Assembly (NCBI RefSeq): GCF_004519335.1
Contig: NZ_SOZD01000001.1
Span: 744,001 to 808,000, forward strand
DNA: 64,000 nt
Source: Jiella endophytica
GTDB lineage: Bacteria; Pseudomonadota; Alphaproteobacteria; Rhizobiales; Rhizobiaceae
Direction of reading: 5' to 3'
Shown: positions 17,208 through 25,754 of the stretch, one piece after another
Numbering within the stretch: the first letter of the stretch is position 1
How the letters are laid out: each line of letters starts with the position of its first letter
The notes under the pieces: model-generated
What the model was told of the DNA's origin: nothing
Databases searched by the model: none
Seen by the model: only the letters and a program-made list of their open reading frames with translations
Translations under genes and position numbers: made by a program

Positions 17208-20017
17208 GCAAGGCTCCGCAAGAACGTCGCCCGCGAGACACTCCGCCGACGCTCCCGCACGGAGCGCAGCGCCTTGTCCGCCTCCATCACCAGGAGCACC
17301 GAGAGTGCGATCGGGATCAGCATCAGCCATTCGGCGACCGGCAGCGGCCGCATTTCCAGAAGCTCGGACAGGCCCGGCGTGAAGGCCGCGCCGACATGCA
17401 CCGCCTGGGCTGCGAAGACCGCGACGATCAGCGGCCAGTTCGCCGAGAACGGAATGCGGAACGCCGAGCGCGTCTCCGAGCGGCAATTGAAGACATGGAC
17501 GTTTTCGAAGGCAACCATCAGGAAGAGCAGCGTGTTGCGCGCATCGAACTCGCTCCAGCCATGGCCGATCAGGTATCCGAAGACGGCCGTCGAGACGAGG
17601 CCGATGATGGCGCCGGAGAGCAGCGTCTCGCGGATCAGCAGCGCGTCGATCAGCGGCTCCCTCGGCGAGCGCGGCGGGCGCGCGAGCAGCCCCGGCTCCG
17701 ATGCTTCGGCAGCGAGGGCGGCGTGCTGGCCGCCGTTGGTCACGAGGTTCAGCCAAAGCAGCTGCACGGCGGTCAGCGGCAACGGCAGGCCGCTCGCCAG
17801 CGCCAGCAGGAACATCAGCGCTTCGGCAGCGCCGGTCGAGACCGACAGGTAGATCACCTTGCGGATATTCGCATAGGCGGCGCGCCCCTCGTCGATCCCC
17901 GCGACGACCGAGGCGAAATTGTCGTCGGTAAGCACAAGGTCGGCAGCATCGCGTGCAGCGTCCGTGCCATCGCGGCCCATGGCAACGCCGAGATCGGCGC
18001 GGTGGAGGGCCGGCGCGTCGTTGACGCCGTCGCCGGTCATCGCGACGATGTGCCCCGCCTGCTGCAGCGCCTCGACGATCCGGACCTTGTGGGCCGGTTC
18101 GACCCGAGCGAAGACGCTGGCCGCATCGATGCGCGCTGCGAGGCCGGTGCCTGCCGCGGCGATCTCGCGGCCGGTGACGACGTCCTGCGGCCCGTCGGCG
18201 ATCCCGAGTTCGCGGGCGATGGCGAGCGCGGTGGCGGCATGGTCGCCGGTGATCATCTTCACCGCGACGCCTGCCCGCCGGCACTCGGCAACGGCGGCCT
18301 TCGCTTCCGGACGCAGCGGATCGATGAAACCTGCGAGCCCAAGAAGCGTGAGGCCGGCAAGCTCGCCGTCGAGGGGATGCGACAGCTGCGCGCGGTCCGG
18401 GTCGAGACGCTTTGCCGCGACCGCGAGAACCCGGTAGCCGCGGCTCGCCATCCCCTCGGCAAGCGTCAGGACGCTTCCCTGGTCGACGCCCGAGCAGAGC
18501 GGCAGGACGACCTCCGCCGCGCCCTTGATATGAACGACGTGCCCGTCACCGTGGTCGTGGAGGCTCGCGGCATATCGGCGCTCGGCGGAAAACGGCCGGT
18601 CGGCGATCCTGCGCGCCTGCTTGCGCAAGGTGCCGGCATCGAGACCGGCCTTCACGGCAAGGACGAGGAAGGCGAGATCGACCGTGTCGCCGCTGCGGCC
18701 GTCGGCGCCGCCGACGGGGTCAAAATCGGCGTCGTTGCAGAGCGCCGCGGACCGGGCGAGCGCCTGCGCGGCGAAAGACGCCTCACTGCCGAGCCCGGTG
18801 CCGTTCTTATGGATCGCGCCGCCGGTGTCGAAGCCGACGCCCTCGATGTCGACGAAACCGTGATCCGGCAGCCAAAGACGCCGGGCGGTGAGCTGGTTCA
18901 TCGTCAGCGTGCCGGTCTTGTCGGTGGCGACCACCGTGCAGGCGCCGAGGCCTTCGACCGCCGGCAGATGGCGGACGATGACGTTGCGCTGCGCCATGCG
19001 GCGGGTGGCGATCGACAGGGCGATCGTCACGGCGACCGGCAGGCCCTCCGGGATGACCGAGACGGCGAGCGCGATGGCGACGAAGAAGGTCTCTTCCAGC
19101 GGCGCGCCCAGCGCCAGCTGGAGAAGGATCACCACGCCGACAAGACCCAGTGAGGCAAGGCCGAGAAGCCGGGTGAAGCGGTCGAGCCGCCGGGTCAGTG
19201 GCGGCGGAGCGGCGGGCGTCCCCAGCGCCCCGGCAATCGCGCCGAGCTCGGTGCCCGCGCCGGTCGACACCACCAGCCCCCGGACCCGTCCGCCCTGCAG
19301 CATCGAGCCCGCAAACAGCATGGTCAGCCGTTCTGCAAGGGGCGTTTCGATCGCCAGCGCCGCCCCGGCGGCCTTGTCGACCGGCAGCGATTCCCCGGTC
19401 AGCGAGGATTCGTCCGCGCGCGCCTCGGTGGAATCGAGGATCCGAATGTCGGCCGGAACCCGGTCGCCGCCTTCCAGCAGCACCACGTCGCCGGGAACGA
19501 GGCGGGCAGAGTCCAGCCGACGCACGCCCTCCGGCCGGACGACCCGGACGATGGTGGCGATCGCTGACCGCAGCGCCGCGGTGTTCGTCTCGGCGCGCCA
19601 TTCCTGCGCGGCGCCGACGGCGGTGTTGATGGTCAGGACGAGGAAGATGAAGCCGGCATCGTCATATTCGGCGAGGACCAGCGCGACGGTCGCGGCGGCG
19701 AGGAGGAGATAGATCAGCGGGCTCCGCAACTGGCCGAGCACGATGGCGACGAGCGAGCGTCCCGGCGCCTGCGGCAGCGCGTTGGGGCCGACGAGCTCCA
19801 GCCGTCGCCCGGCCTCGGCCGCGGCAAGGCCTGCGGATGAGGACGCCAACCGCGCGAGAGCGTCGTCGCGCGAGACCGCATGCCAGCCGCCCGAGGGAGG
19901 CGAAAGCAGCGCAGCCCCCTCGTCGCCACCGACCGGCGACGCTCTGCCGCCGGCCGCAGGCCGCCGATCGGCCGGATCGAGAGAGCCAGAGGATCGGGTC
20001 TCGAAGTCGTCCTGCAT
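17204..20017 (-). CDS. P2-like cation-transporting P-type ATPase
   Basis: 937 residues with the layout of Ca2+/Na+ pumps: an N-terminal cation-ATPase domain (GWHAVSRDDALARLASS), actuator motif LTGESLPV, PEGLPVAVTIAL in membrane helix 4, phosphorylation site DKTGTLTMN, and TGDGVNDAPALHRADLGVAMG. A C-terminal block of four to six membrane helices follows. In helix 6 the usual VTDG reads LVTNGGQHAALAAE, so the acidic ligand of true Ca2+ pumps is replaced; related bacterial proteins read VTNG and their ion is unknown. ATG 20017 is preferred. It heads a two-ATPase operon and is divergent from an ABC membrane protein, with an FNR-type box between. Confidence 0.87.
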   Translation of the reverse strand: MQDDFETRSSGSLDPADRRPAAGGRASPVGGDEGAALLSPPSGGWHAVSRDDALARLASSSAGLAAAEAGRRLELVGPNALPQAPGRSLVAIVLGQLRSPLIYLLLAAATVALVLAEYDDAGFIFLVLTINTAVGAAQEWRAETNTAALRSAIATIVRVVRPEGVRRLDSARLVPGDVVLLEGGDRVPADIRILDSTEARADESSLTGESLPVDKAAGAALAIETPLAERLTMLFAGSMLQGGRVRGLVVSTGAGTELGAIAGALGTPAAPPPLTRRLDRFTRLLGLASLGLVGVVILLQLALGAPLEETFFVAIALAVSVIPEGLPVAVTIALSIATRRMAQRNVIVRHLPAVEGLGACTVVATDKTGTLTMNQLTARRLWLPDHGFVDIEGVGFDTGGAIHKNGTGLGSEASFAAQALARSAALCNDADFDPVGGADGRSGDTVDLAFLVLAVKAGLDAGTLRKQARRIADRPFSAERRYAASLHDHGDGHVVHIKGAAEVVLPLCSGVDQGSVLTLAEGMASRGYRVLAVAAKRLDPDRAQLSHPLDGELAGLTLLGLAGFIDPLRPEAKAAVAECRRAGVAVKMITGDHAATALAIARELGIADGPQDVVTGREIAAAGTGLAARIDAASVFARVEPAHKVRIVEALQQAGHIVAMTGDGVNDAPALHRADLGVAMGRDGTDAARDAADLVLTDDNFASVVAGIDEGRAAYANIRKVIYLSVSTGAAEALMFLLALASGLPLPLTAVQLLWLNLVTNGGQHAALAAEASEPGLLARPPRSPREPLIDALLIRETLLSGAIIGLVSTAVFGYLIGHGWSEFDARNTLLFLMVAFENVHVFNCRSETRSAFRIPFSANWPLIVAVFAAQAVHVGAAFTPGLSELLEMRPLPVAEWLMLIPIALSVLLVMEADKALRSVRERRRSVSRATFLRSLA

Positions 20018-20089
20018 GCTGCGCCGACCTTTCCCGCCGAGCGGCATTTTCCGCCAGCCTCGAGACAACCCGTTCCGGCCCGCGGCGCC

Positions 20090-20103
20090 TTGATCCTTGT
20101 CAA
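20090..20103. promoter_or_regulatory. FNR/FixK-type box between P-type ATPase and ABC membrane-domain gene
   Basis: TTGATCCTTGTCAA fits TTGA-N6-TCAA, the core FNR/FixK palindrome. CATGAT at 20128-20133 is a possible plus-strand -10 at class II spacing. The box also lies about 75 bp before the ATPase start on the minus strand, so it could serve either or both genes. Confidence 0.65.
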
Positions 20104-20194
20104 GGCAAGGGACGGTCGAGGATGTCCATGATCGTCGGATCGGCCGCGTGGCGTGCCGCCCATCGGCCAGACGATCGCCGGAAACCGAAGCACC

Positions 20195-21217
20195 ATGGAG
20201 CCGCGACAAACTGGCAGCAAAACCCGACCGGCGAGATGCATCGAATGGCCTGTTCCGTCGACGCTCTGGGGCGTCGTCTGGCGATGCGGATGCTTCGAGC
20301 AGCTCTGGCTGGTCACCCTGTCGATCGCCGTCTTCCTCGTCAATCTCGCACCGCTCGAACTGCAGCGGCGGATCGTCAACGGCGCCACCGAGGGCAGCGC
20401 ACTGGACGAGATCCTTCTCCTTGCGGCGCTCTATGGCGCAGTTGCCGTCTGTCTCGGGCTGCTCAAGCTCGGCATGAACGTCTTTCGCGGCAGGGTCAGC
20501 GAGAGCGCCGTCCGCTGGCTGCGCGGCGCCATCCTCCACGCGGCGGAAAACGATGCGGGCGTCGCCGCCCGGTCGATCGCGCCCGGCATCGAGGTGTCGC
20601 TCGTCCTCAGCGAAGTCGAGCCGATCGGCAGCTTCGCCGGCGTCAGCCTGTCGGAACCGCTGCTGCAGGGCGGCATCCTGGTCTCCACCTTCGCCTATCT
20701 CGCCTATCTGGAGCCGATGATGGCGCTGGTCGCGCTCGCGGTCCTGTCGCCGCAATTCGTCTTCGTTCCGATCCTGCAGAAGGCGATCAACAACCGCGTC
20801 AGACGGCGCATCGCGACGCTCCGCAACCTCAGCAGCGAGATCGTCGAGCTGCCTCGAGCCGAAGGCGAGGCCGCCTATGATCAGGAGATCGCGACGGTGT
20901 TCGCGCTCAACATGGGCGTCTTCAAGCTGAAATACTCGATGAACTTCCTGATGAACCTCATGTATCACCTGGGGGTCGCTTCGGTGCTGGCGCTCGGCGG
21001 CTTCTACGTGGTCGCCGGCGACACCAAGATCGGCACCGTCGTCGCCTTCATCTCCGGGCTCTCCCAGATCAACTCGCCCTGGGGCGACGTCGTCGACTGG
21101 TATCGCGAGCTGTGGGTCACCCGGACGAAATACGCCATGATCACACGCGTCCTCTCGGCGCTGAGCGAGCCGCTTCCTGCGGCCGAGCCGGCAACGGCGG
21201 CCATCAGCCGGGCCTGA
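20195..21217 (+). CDS. ABC-exporter transmembrane domain protein without ATPase domain
   Basis: 340 residues. The first about 25 are polar and basic, followed by a type I exporter membrane domain with five to six helices (QLWLVTLSIAVFLVNLAP, ILLLAALYGAVAVCLGLLKL, GGILVSTFAYLAYLEPMMAL, YHLGVASVLALGGFYVVAG). The protein ends soon after the last helix with no Walker A, signature or Walker B sequence, and the next gene is not an ATPase. It is thus a stand-alone membrane half, either needing a partner encoded elsewhere or with a non-transport role. The start is not certain (weak ribosome-binding site). It is divergent from the ATPase operon across an FNR-type box. Confidence 0.75.
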   Translation: MEPRQTGSKTRPARCIEWPVPSTLWGVVWRCGCFEQLWLVTLSIAVFLVNLAPLELQRRIVNGATEGSALDEILLLAALYGAVAVCLGLLKLGMNVFRGRVSESAVRWLRGAILHAAENDAGVAARSIAPGIEVSLVLSEVEPIGSFAGVSLSEPLLQGGILVSTFAYLAYLEPMMALVALAVLSPQFVFVPILQKAINNRVRRRIATLRNLSSEIVELPRAEGEAAYDQEIATVFALNMGVFKLKYSMNFLMNLMYHLGVASVLALGGFYVVAGDTKIGTVVAFISGLSQINSPWGDVVDWYRELWVTRTKYAMITRVLSALSEPLPAAEPATAAISRA

Positions 21218-21280
21218 CAGTGCCAAGGGTTGCAAGACGGCGACCGGGCAGTTTGCGGCTCGAAGCCCTCGCTGTCAGGC
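21212..21280. repeat. 9-bp inverted repeat spanning the end of the ABC membrane gene
   Basis: GCCTGACAG at 21212-21220, containing the stop codon, is exactly complementary to CTGTCAGGC at 21272-21280. The loop is 51 nt and there is no T-run, so a terminator role is uncertain. Confidence 0.4.
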
Positions 21281-21405
21281 ATGGCGATGGAGAGAGATCG
21301 GCGGAACCTCCGTTGCGGACCTGAAAAATCTCGAAAATGGTCTGAGACGACGCGGCGGGGCGCCGTCTACAAACCCGCCGTCGAAGATCCGCCAAGAGTA
21401 TCCCG

Positions 21406-23046
21406 ATGGTCGAAGCGTTAGCGAAAGAGGCCGACTACGTCGTCGTCGGTGCAGGATCGGCAGGCTGCGTCGTCGCCGCGAGGCTGACGGAGGATCCCTC
21501 GACCGACGTCGCACTGCTCGAAGCCGGCGGTTCCGGCCGGAGCCTGTGGGTGCAAATGCCGATCGGCTATGGCGGCGCGTTCTACCATCCGAAACTCAAC
21601 TGGCGCTACTACAGCGAGCCTGACGAGGGGTTCGGCGGACGCAAGGCCTACTGGCCGCGCGGCCGGGTGCTCGGCGGGTCGAGCGCGATCAACGCGATGG
21701 TCTATGTGCGCGGCCAGGCCGGGGATTTCGACAGCTGGGCGGAAGCCGGCAATCCCGGCTGGTCCTACGCCGATCTGCTGCCGTTCTTTCGGCAGATGGA
21801 GGACTATGTCGGCCGTCCCAGCGAATGGCGCGGCCGCGGCGGGCCGATCGGCGTGCGCGACATCGACAGCGCCGCCCATCCGCTTGCCCACGCCTTCCTC
21901 GCCGCAGGCTCGGCTGCGGGCTACCGCGTCAATCCGGATTATAACGGCGCCGATCAGGAGGGCGTCTCGTTCTTCCAGATCACCACCCGGGGCGGGCTGC
22001 GCTCTTCGGCGGCGTCCGGCTATCTGCGCCCTGCCCGCCGTCGCCGCAATCTGCGGGTCGAGACCGATGCGCTGGCCACCCGGCTGCTCTTCGAGGGGCG
22101 GCGCTGCGTCGGCGTCGAATATCGCCGGCATGGCAATGTCCACCGGATCCACGCCCGGCGCGAGGTGATCCTTTCCGCCGGTGCGGTCAACTCGCCGCAG
22201 ATCCTGCAGCTGTCCGGCATCGGCGATGCGACGCGCCTCGCAGCGCTGGGAATCGAGGCCGTTCTCGACCGGCCCGGCGTCGGCGCCAATCTCCAGGACC
22301 ATATCGGCTTCGACTACATCTACGAGGCCAACCGCCCGACGCTGAACGATATCCTGCGGCCGTGGTCGGGGCGGATCGGCGCCGGCCTTCGCTACCTCGC
22401 GACCCGCGACGGGCCGCTGAGCCTGTCGGTCAATCAGGCCGGCGGCTTCGTCAGGTCAGACCCAGATCGCGACCGCCCGAACATCCAGCTGTATTTCTCG
22501 CCGCTCTCCTATACCCGTGCGGCGCCGGGCAAGCGCCGGCTGCTCTCGCCGGACGTCTTTTCCGGCTTCATGATCGGGGTTTCCAATTGCCATCCGAAGA
22601 GCCGCGGCTGGCTGCATGTGAAGAGCGCCGACCCCACCGTGGCGCCGGAAATCCATCCCCGCTATCTGTCGGCTCCCGAAGACCTCGACGAACTGGTGGC
22701 GGCGACCGCCATCATCCGGCGGATCGCCGAACAGCCGCAGATCGCCTCGGCCATCGCCCGGGAAATCCGCCCCGGCCCCGAGACGACCACCCGCGAGGCG
22801 ATCGTCGAGGACATCCGGCGGCGGGCGACCTCGATCTACCACCCCTGCGGCACCTGCCGGATGGGCCCGGACCCGGAGGCCGTCGTCGATGCGCGGCTGC
22901 GGGTCAAGGGCATCGCCGGGCTGCGGGTCGCCGACGCGTCGATCTTTCCGACGATCACCGCCGGCAACATCAACGCCCCGTCGATCATGACCGGCGAAAA
23001 GGCCGCGAGCCTGATCCGCGAGGATCAAGGGCTGCAGAGCGGCTGA
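21406..23046 (+). CDS. GMC-family flavin oxidoreductase (choline dehydrogenase-like)
   Basis: 546 residues with the full GMC layout: FAD-binding YVVVGAGSAGCVVAARLTED at the N-terminus, GRVLGGSSAINAMVYVRG (first signature), ILSAGAVNSPQILQLSGIG (second signature), and the active-site end HPCGTCRMG, then DASIFPTITAGNINAPSIM. It oxidises an alcohol, probably membrane-associated and passing electrons to quinone. It resembles choline dehydrogenase and alcohol dehydrogenases of this family, but the substrate cannot be read from sequence. It ends 6 bp from the convergent MocR gene and may belong to the amine cluster beyond it. Confidence 0.9.
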   Translation: MVEALAKEADYVVVGAGSAGCVVAARLTEDPSTDVALLEAGGSGRSLWVQMPIGYGGAFYHPKLNWRYYSEPDEGFGGRKAYWPRGRVLGGSSAINAMVYVRGQAGDFDSWAEAGNPGWSYADLLPFFRQMEDYVGRPSEWRGRGGPIGVRDIDSAAHPLAHAFLAAGSAAGYRVNPDYNGADQEGVSFFQITTRGGLRSSAASGYLRPARRRRNLRVETDALATRLLFEGRRCVGVEYRRHGNVHRIHARREVILSAGAVNSPQILQLSGIGDATRLAALGIEAVLDRPGVGANLQDHIGFDYIYEANRPTLNDILRPWSGRIGAGLRYLATRDGPLSLSVNQAGGFVRSDPDRDRPNIQLYFSPLSYTRAAPGKRRLLSPDVFSGFMIGVSNCHPKSRGWLHVKSADPTVAPEIHPRYLSAPEDLDELVAATAIIRRIAEQPQIASAIAREIRPGPETTTREAIVEDIRRRATSIYHPCGTCRMGPDPEAVVDARLRVKGIAGLRVADASIFPTITAGNINAPSIMTGEKAASLIREDQGLQSG

Positions 23047-23052
23047 CGGGCC

Positions 23053-24540
23053 TCAGGGAGCGAGCCGGTCGATCACCGCCGCAAGCGCCTTCACCCCCCG
23101 CTCGATCTCGACCGGCGGCACGGCGCTGAAACCGAGGGCGACGCCGCGCCGGGCGATCGGCTCCAGGGCGTAGCGGGACAGCGGCGTCAGAGCGAGGCCG
23201 GCATCGCCGGCAGCCTTCGCCAGCGCCCATTCCTCCGGGCCGCCGTCGGCGATCATCGCCACGGTGTGGAAGCCGGTCTCCGTCCACCTGACCGCCAGCC
23301 GCCCGGCAAGGTCGCGGGCGGCGGCATCAAGAAGGGCGTCGCGGCGTGCAGCGTAGATGCCGCGCATCCGCCGGATATGGGCGGCGAAATGTCCCTCGGT
23401 GATGAACCGGGCGACGATCCCCTGGACCGAATGGGTGACGCCATGGGCGATTGCCGCAAGCGTGCGCTCGATCATCGGTGCGAGCGCCGGGGGCATCACC
23501 GCAAAACCGAGCCTGACGGCCGGGAACAGCGTCTTGGAGAAGGTTCCGACATAGATCACCCGCTGGCCGCCATCGAGAGTCTTCAGCGGCGGCAGGGTAG
23601 TCTCGCCATAATGGAACTCGCCGACATAGTCGTCTTCGACGATGAAGGCGCCCGCCCGGTCGGCGGCGTCGAGAAGCTGCATCCGCCGCTCGAGCGACAT
23701 GGTGACGCCGAGCGGGTGCTGATAGGCGGGGGTGACGAAGGCGATGCGGAAATCCGGCGCGGCGGAGAGGCCTGCCTCGACATCGATCCCCTCCTCGTCG
23801 ACCGGCACGGCCACCGGCTCGGCGCCGCAGGACAGAAAGGCGTTGCGCGCGCCGATCGCGCCGGGATTTTCCAGCCAGACCCTGTCGCCGGGATTGACCA
23901 GCATGCGGGCGAGCTGGGTGAAGGCGTCCTGTGCTCCGGAGAAGATGAAGACGTGCTCCGGCTCGCAGACGAGGCCGCGATTGGCGCTGAGATGCTGACA
24001 GATCGCCTGGCGCAGCTCGTGAAGGCCGGCGGCATCGGGATAGGACATGATGCTGGCGCGGTTCTCCCGCCAGTATTGCGACGAGATCCGCGACCAGAGC
24101 GCCACCGGAAAGGCGTCGAAGGCCGGCATGCCGGTGACGAAGGCGCGCGGCACCGGCGGGTGGCCGAGGCGCGGCGCAAAGGGCTCGCGCACCCCGGCGC
24201 CGAGCCTTGCGAGATGCGGCAGTTCCTCGACCGGGCGCGCCTCCTCAACCGTAGTCTGCCGGGGCGTGCGAAGCCCGGCACTGACATAGGTGCCGGCGCC
24301 GATGCGGCTGTCGAGGAGGCCCTCGGCGGCGAGCTGCTCGAAGGCGCTGATCACCGTCGTGCGGGAAACGCCCTGGTCGCGGGCGAGCGTGCGGCTCGCC
24401 GGCAGCCGCGTGCCGGTGGCAAGATCGCCGGACAGGATGAGGTTGCGCAGCGCCACGGTCAGCTGGAAGGCGAGATTGCTGCGGTCGCCGCGATCGATCT
24501 TCAGCGTCGGGATCAGCGCCCCACCGACATACTTCGACAT
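23053..24540 (-). CDS. MocR-type regulator (GntR HTH plus aminotransferase domain)
   Basis: 495 residues starting MSKYVGGALIPTLKIDRGD. Residues about 15-85 are a GntR winged helix (LRNLILSGDLATGTRLPASR, GVSRTTVISAFEQLAAEGLL). Residues about 130-490 are a class I aminotransferase fold with PDAAGLHELRQAICQHL and the PLP-lysine segment YVGTFSKTLFPAVRLGF. MocR proteins bind PLP or amino compounds and often control divergent amine or amino-acid genes. It is divergent from the enolase-aldh-flavoprotein-ABC operon with about 95 bp between starts, so it is the likely regulator of that operon and its ligand may be an amine. Confidence 0.92.
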   Translation of the reverse strand: MSKYVGGALIPTLKIDRGDRSNLAFQLTVALRNLILSGDLATGTRLPASRTLARDQGVSRTTVISAFEQLAAEGLLDSRIGAGTYVSAGLRTPRQTTVEEARPVEELPHLARLGAGVREPFAPRLGHPPVPRAFVTGMPAFDAFPVALWSRISSQYWRENRASIMSYPDAAGLHELRQAICQHLSANRGLVCEPEHVFIFSGAQDAFTQLARMLVNPGDRVWLENPGAIGARNAFLSCGAEPVAVPVDEEGIDVEAGLSAAPDFRIAFVTPAYQHPLGVTMSLERRMQLLDAADRAGAFIVEDDYVGEFHYGETTLPPLKTLDGGQRVIYVGTFSKTLFPAVRLGFAVMPPALAPMIERTLAAIAHGVTHSVQGIVARFITEGHFAAHIRRMRGIYAARRDALLDAAARDLAGRLAVRWTETGFHTVAMIADGGPEEWALAKAAGDAGLALTPLSRYALEPIARRGVALGFSAVPPVEIERGVKALAAVIDRLAP

Positions 24541-24635
24541 TGCCGCTCCGATTGGCCTGCGAAACTCTGGAAAGTGGACCTTATCGACAGACCAGTTTGC
24601 AACCATTCTTTTCGGCAGAAGATGGGAGGACGGCA

Positions 24636-25754
24636 ATGCGCCTCGTGAAGATCGAAACCTTCGCCAACGAATTCGTCGGTTTCGTCCGCGTCACCGACGA
24701 GGCGGGGCACACGGGCTGGGGCCAGGTCTCGACCTATCACTCCGACATCACCTGCGAGATCCTGCACCGGCAGGTGGCGCCGCATGTCCTCGGTGTCGAG
24801 ATGATCGACCAGGACGACTGCTTTGCCCGGGTCTTCGAGCGCGAGCACAAGTTTCCCGGCTCCTATGTCTGCCGCGCCGTCGGCGGTGTCGAGACGGCGC
24901 TCTGGGACCTGCGCGGCAAGGCCGAGGGCGTGCCGGTGACGGTGCTTCTCGGCGGCACGCCCGGCCCCTTGCGGGCCTATGCTTCGTCGATGAAGCGGGA
25001 CATCACCCCAGAGGACGAGGTCGAGCGGTTTCGCCGGGTGCGGGGTGAACAGGGCTTCACCGCCTTCAAATACCGGATCGGCGCCGAATGCGGCCGCGGC
25101 CTTGACGAATGGGAGGGCCGCACCGAGGCGATCATCCCGGCGATCACCAATGCCTTCAAGAGCGAGGACGTCAGCCTCCTGGCCGACGCCAATTCCTGCT
25201 ACGCACCCGAGGCGGCGATCCATTACGGCCGCATGCTCGCCGACCACGGCGTGACGCATTTCGAGGAGCCTTGCCCTTACTGGGAACTCGAGCAGACCCG
25301 CGAAGTCCGCGAGGCGCTGGCGGGTATCGACATCGACGTCACCGGCGGCGAGCAGGACTGCTGGCTGCCGGTCTGGCGCCGGATGATCGAGATGCGCGCG
25401 GTCGACATCGCCCAGCCGGACATTCTCTATCTCGGTGGCATCGGCCGCACCCTCGAAGTCGCCAGGATGGCCGAAAAGGCGGGAATGCCGGTGACGCCGC
25501 ACTGCGCCAATCTCGGCCTGGTGACGCTCTTCACCATGCATCTTCTGAGGGCCATCCCGAACGCCGGCAAATATCTCGAATTCGCGATCGAGGGCCTGGA
25601 CTACTACCCCTGGCAGACCGGCCTTTACGCCAACGACCCCTACCGGATCGAGGACGGTATGGCGACGGTGACGGACGCACCCGGCTGGGGGGTCGAGATC
25701 TCGCCGGAATGGCTGGCGAAGTCGATCTACAAGGCAAGCGAAGTGGAAGCCTGA
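24636..25754 (+). CDS. Mandelate racemase/muconate lactonizing (enolase superfamily) enzyme
   Basis: 372 residues, starting at an ATG with GGGAGG upstream. It has the N-terminal capping domain (to about 115) and a TIM barrel. Visible metal and acid-base positions are FKYRIG (a lysine with Y and R where many members have KxK), LLADANSCY, HFEEPCPYW, TGGEQDCW and TPHCANLG. The family abstracts a proton next to a carboxylate, giving dehydration, racemisation or cycloisomerisation of acid sugars or related compounds. It is the first gene of an operon with aldehyde dehydrogenase and an amine-oxidase-like protein, and the substrate is unknown. Confidence 0.85.
   Translation: MRLVKIETFANEFVGFVRVTDEAGHTGWGQVSTYHSDITCEILHRQVAPHVLGVEMIDQDDCFARVFEREHKFPGSYVCRAVGGVETALWDLRGKAEGVPVTVLLGGTPGPLRAYASSMKRDITPEDEVERFRRVRGEQGFTAFKYRIGAECGRGLDEWEGRTEAIIPAITNAFKSEDVSLLADANSCYAPEAAIHYGRMLADHGVTHFEEPCPYWELEQTREVREALAGIDIDVTGGEQDCWLPVWRRMIEMRAVDIAQPDILYLGGIGRTLEVARMAEKAGMPVTPHCANLGLVTLFTMHLLRAIPNAGKYLEFAIEGLDYYPWQTGLYANDPYRIEDGMATVTDAPGWGVEISPEWLAKSIYKASEVEA

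Noticed and set aside
21406-23046. Calling the GMC oxidoreductase choline dehydrogenase (betA)
   Set aside because: No betaine aldehyde dehydrogenase, betI or choline transporter directly linked; the family is broad and the substrate is unknown.
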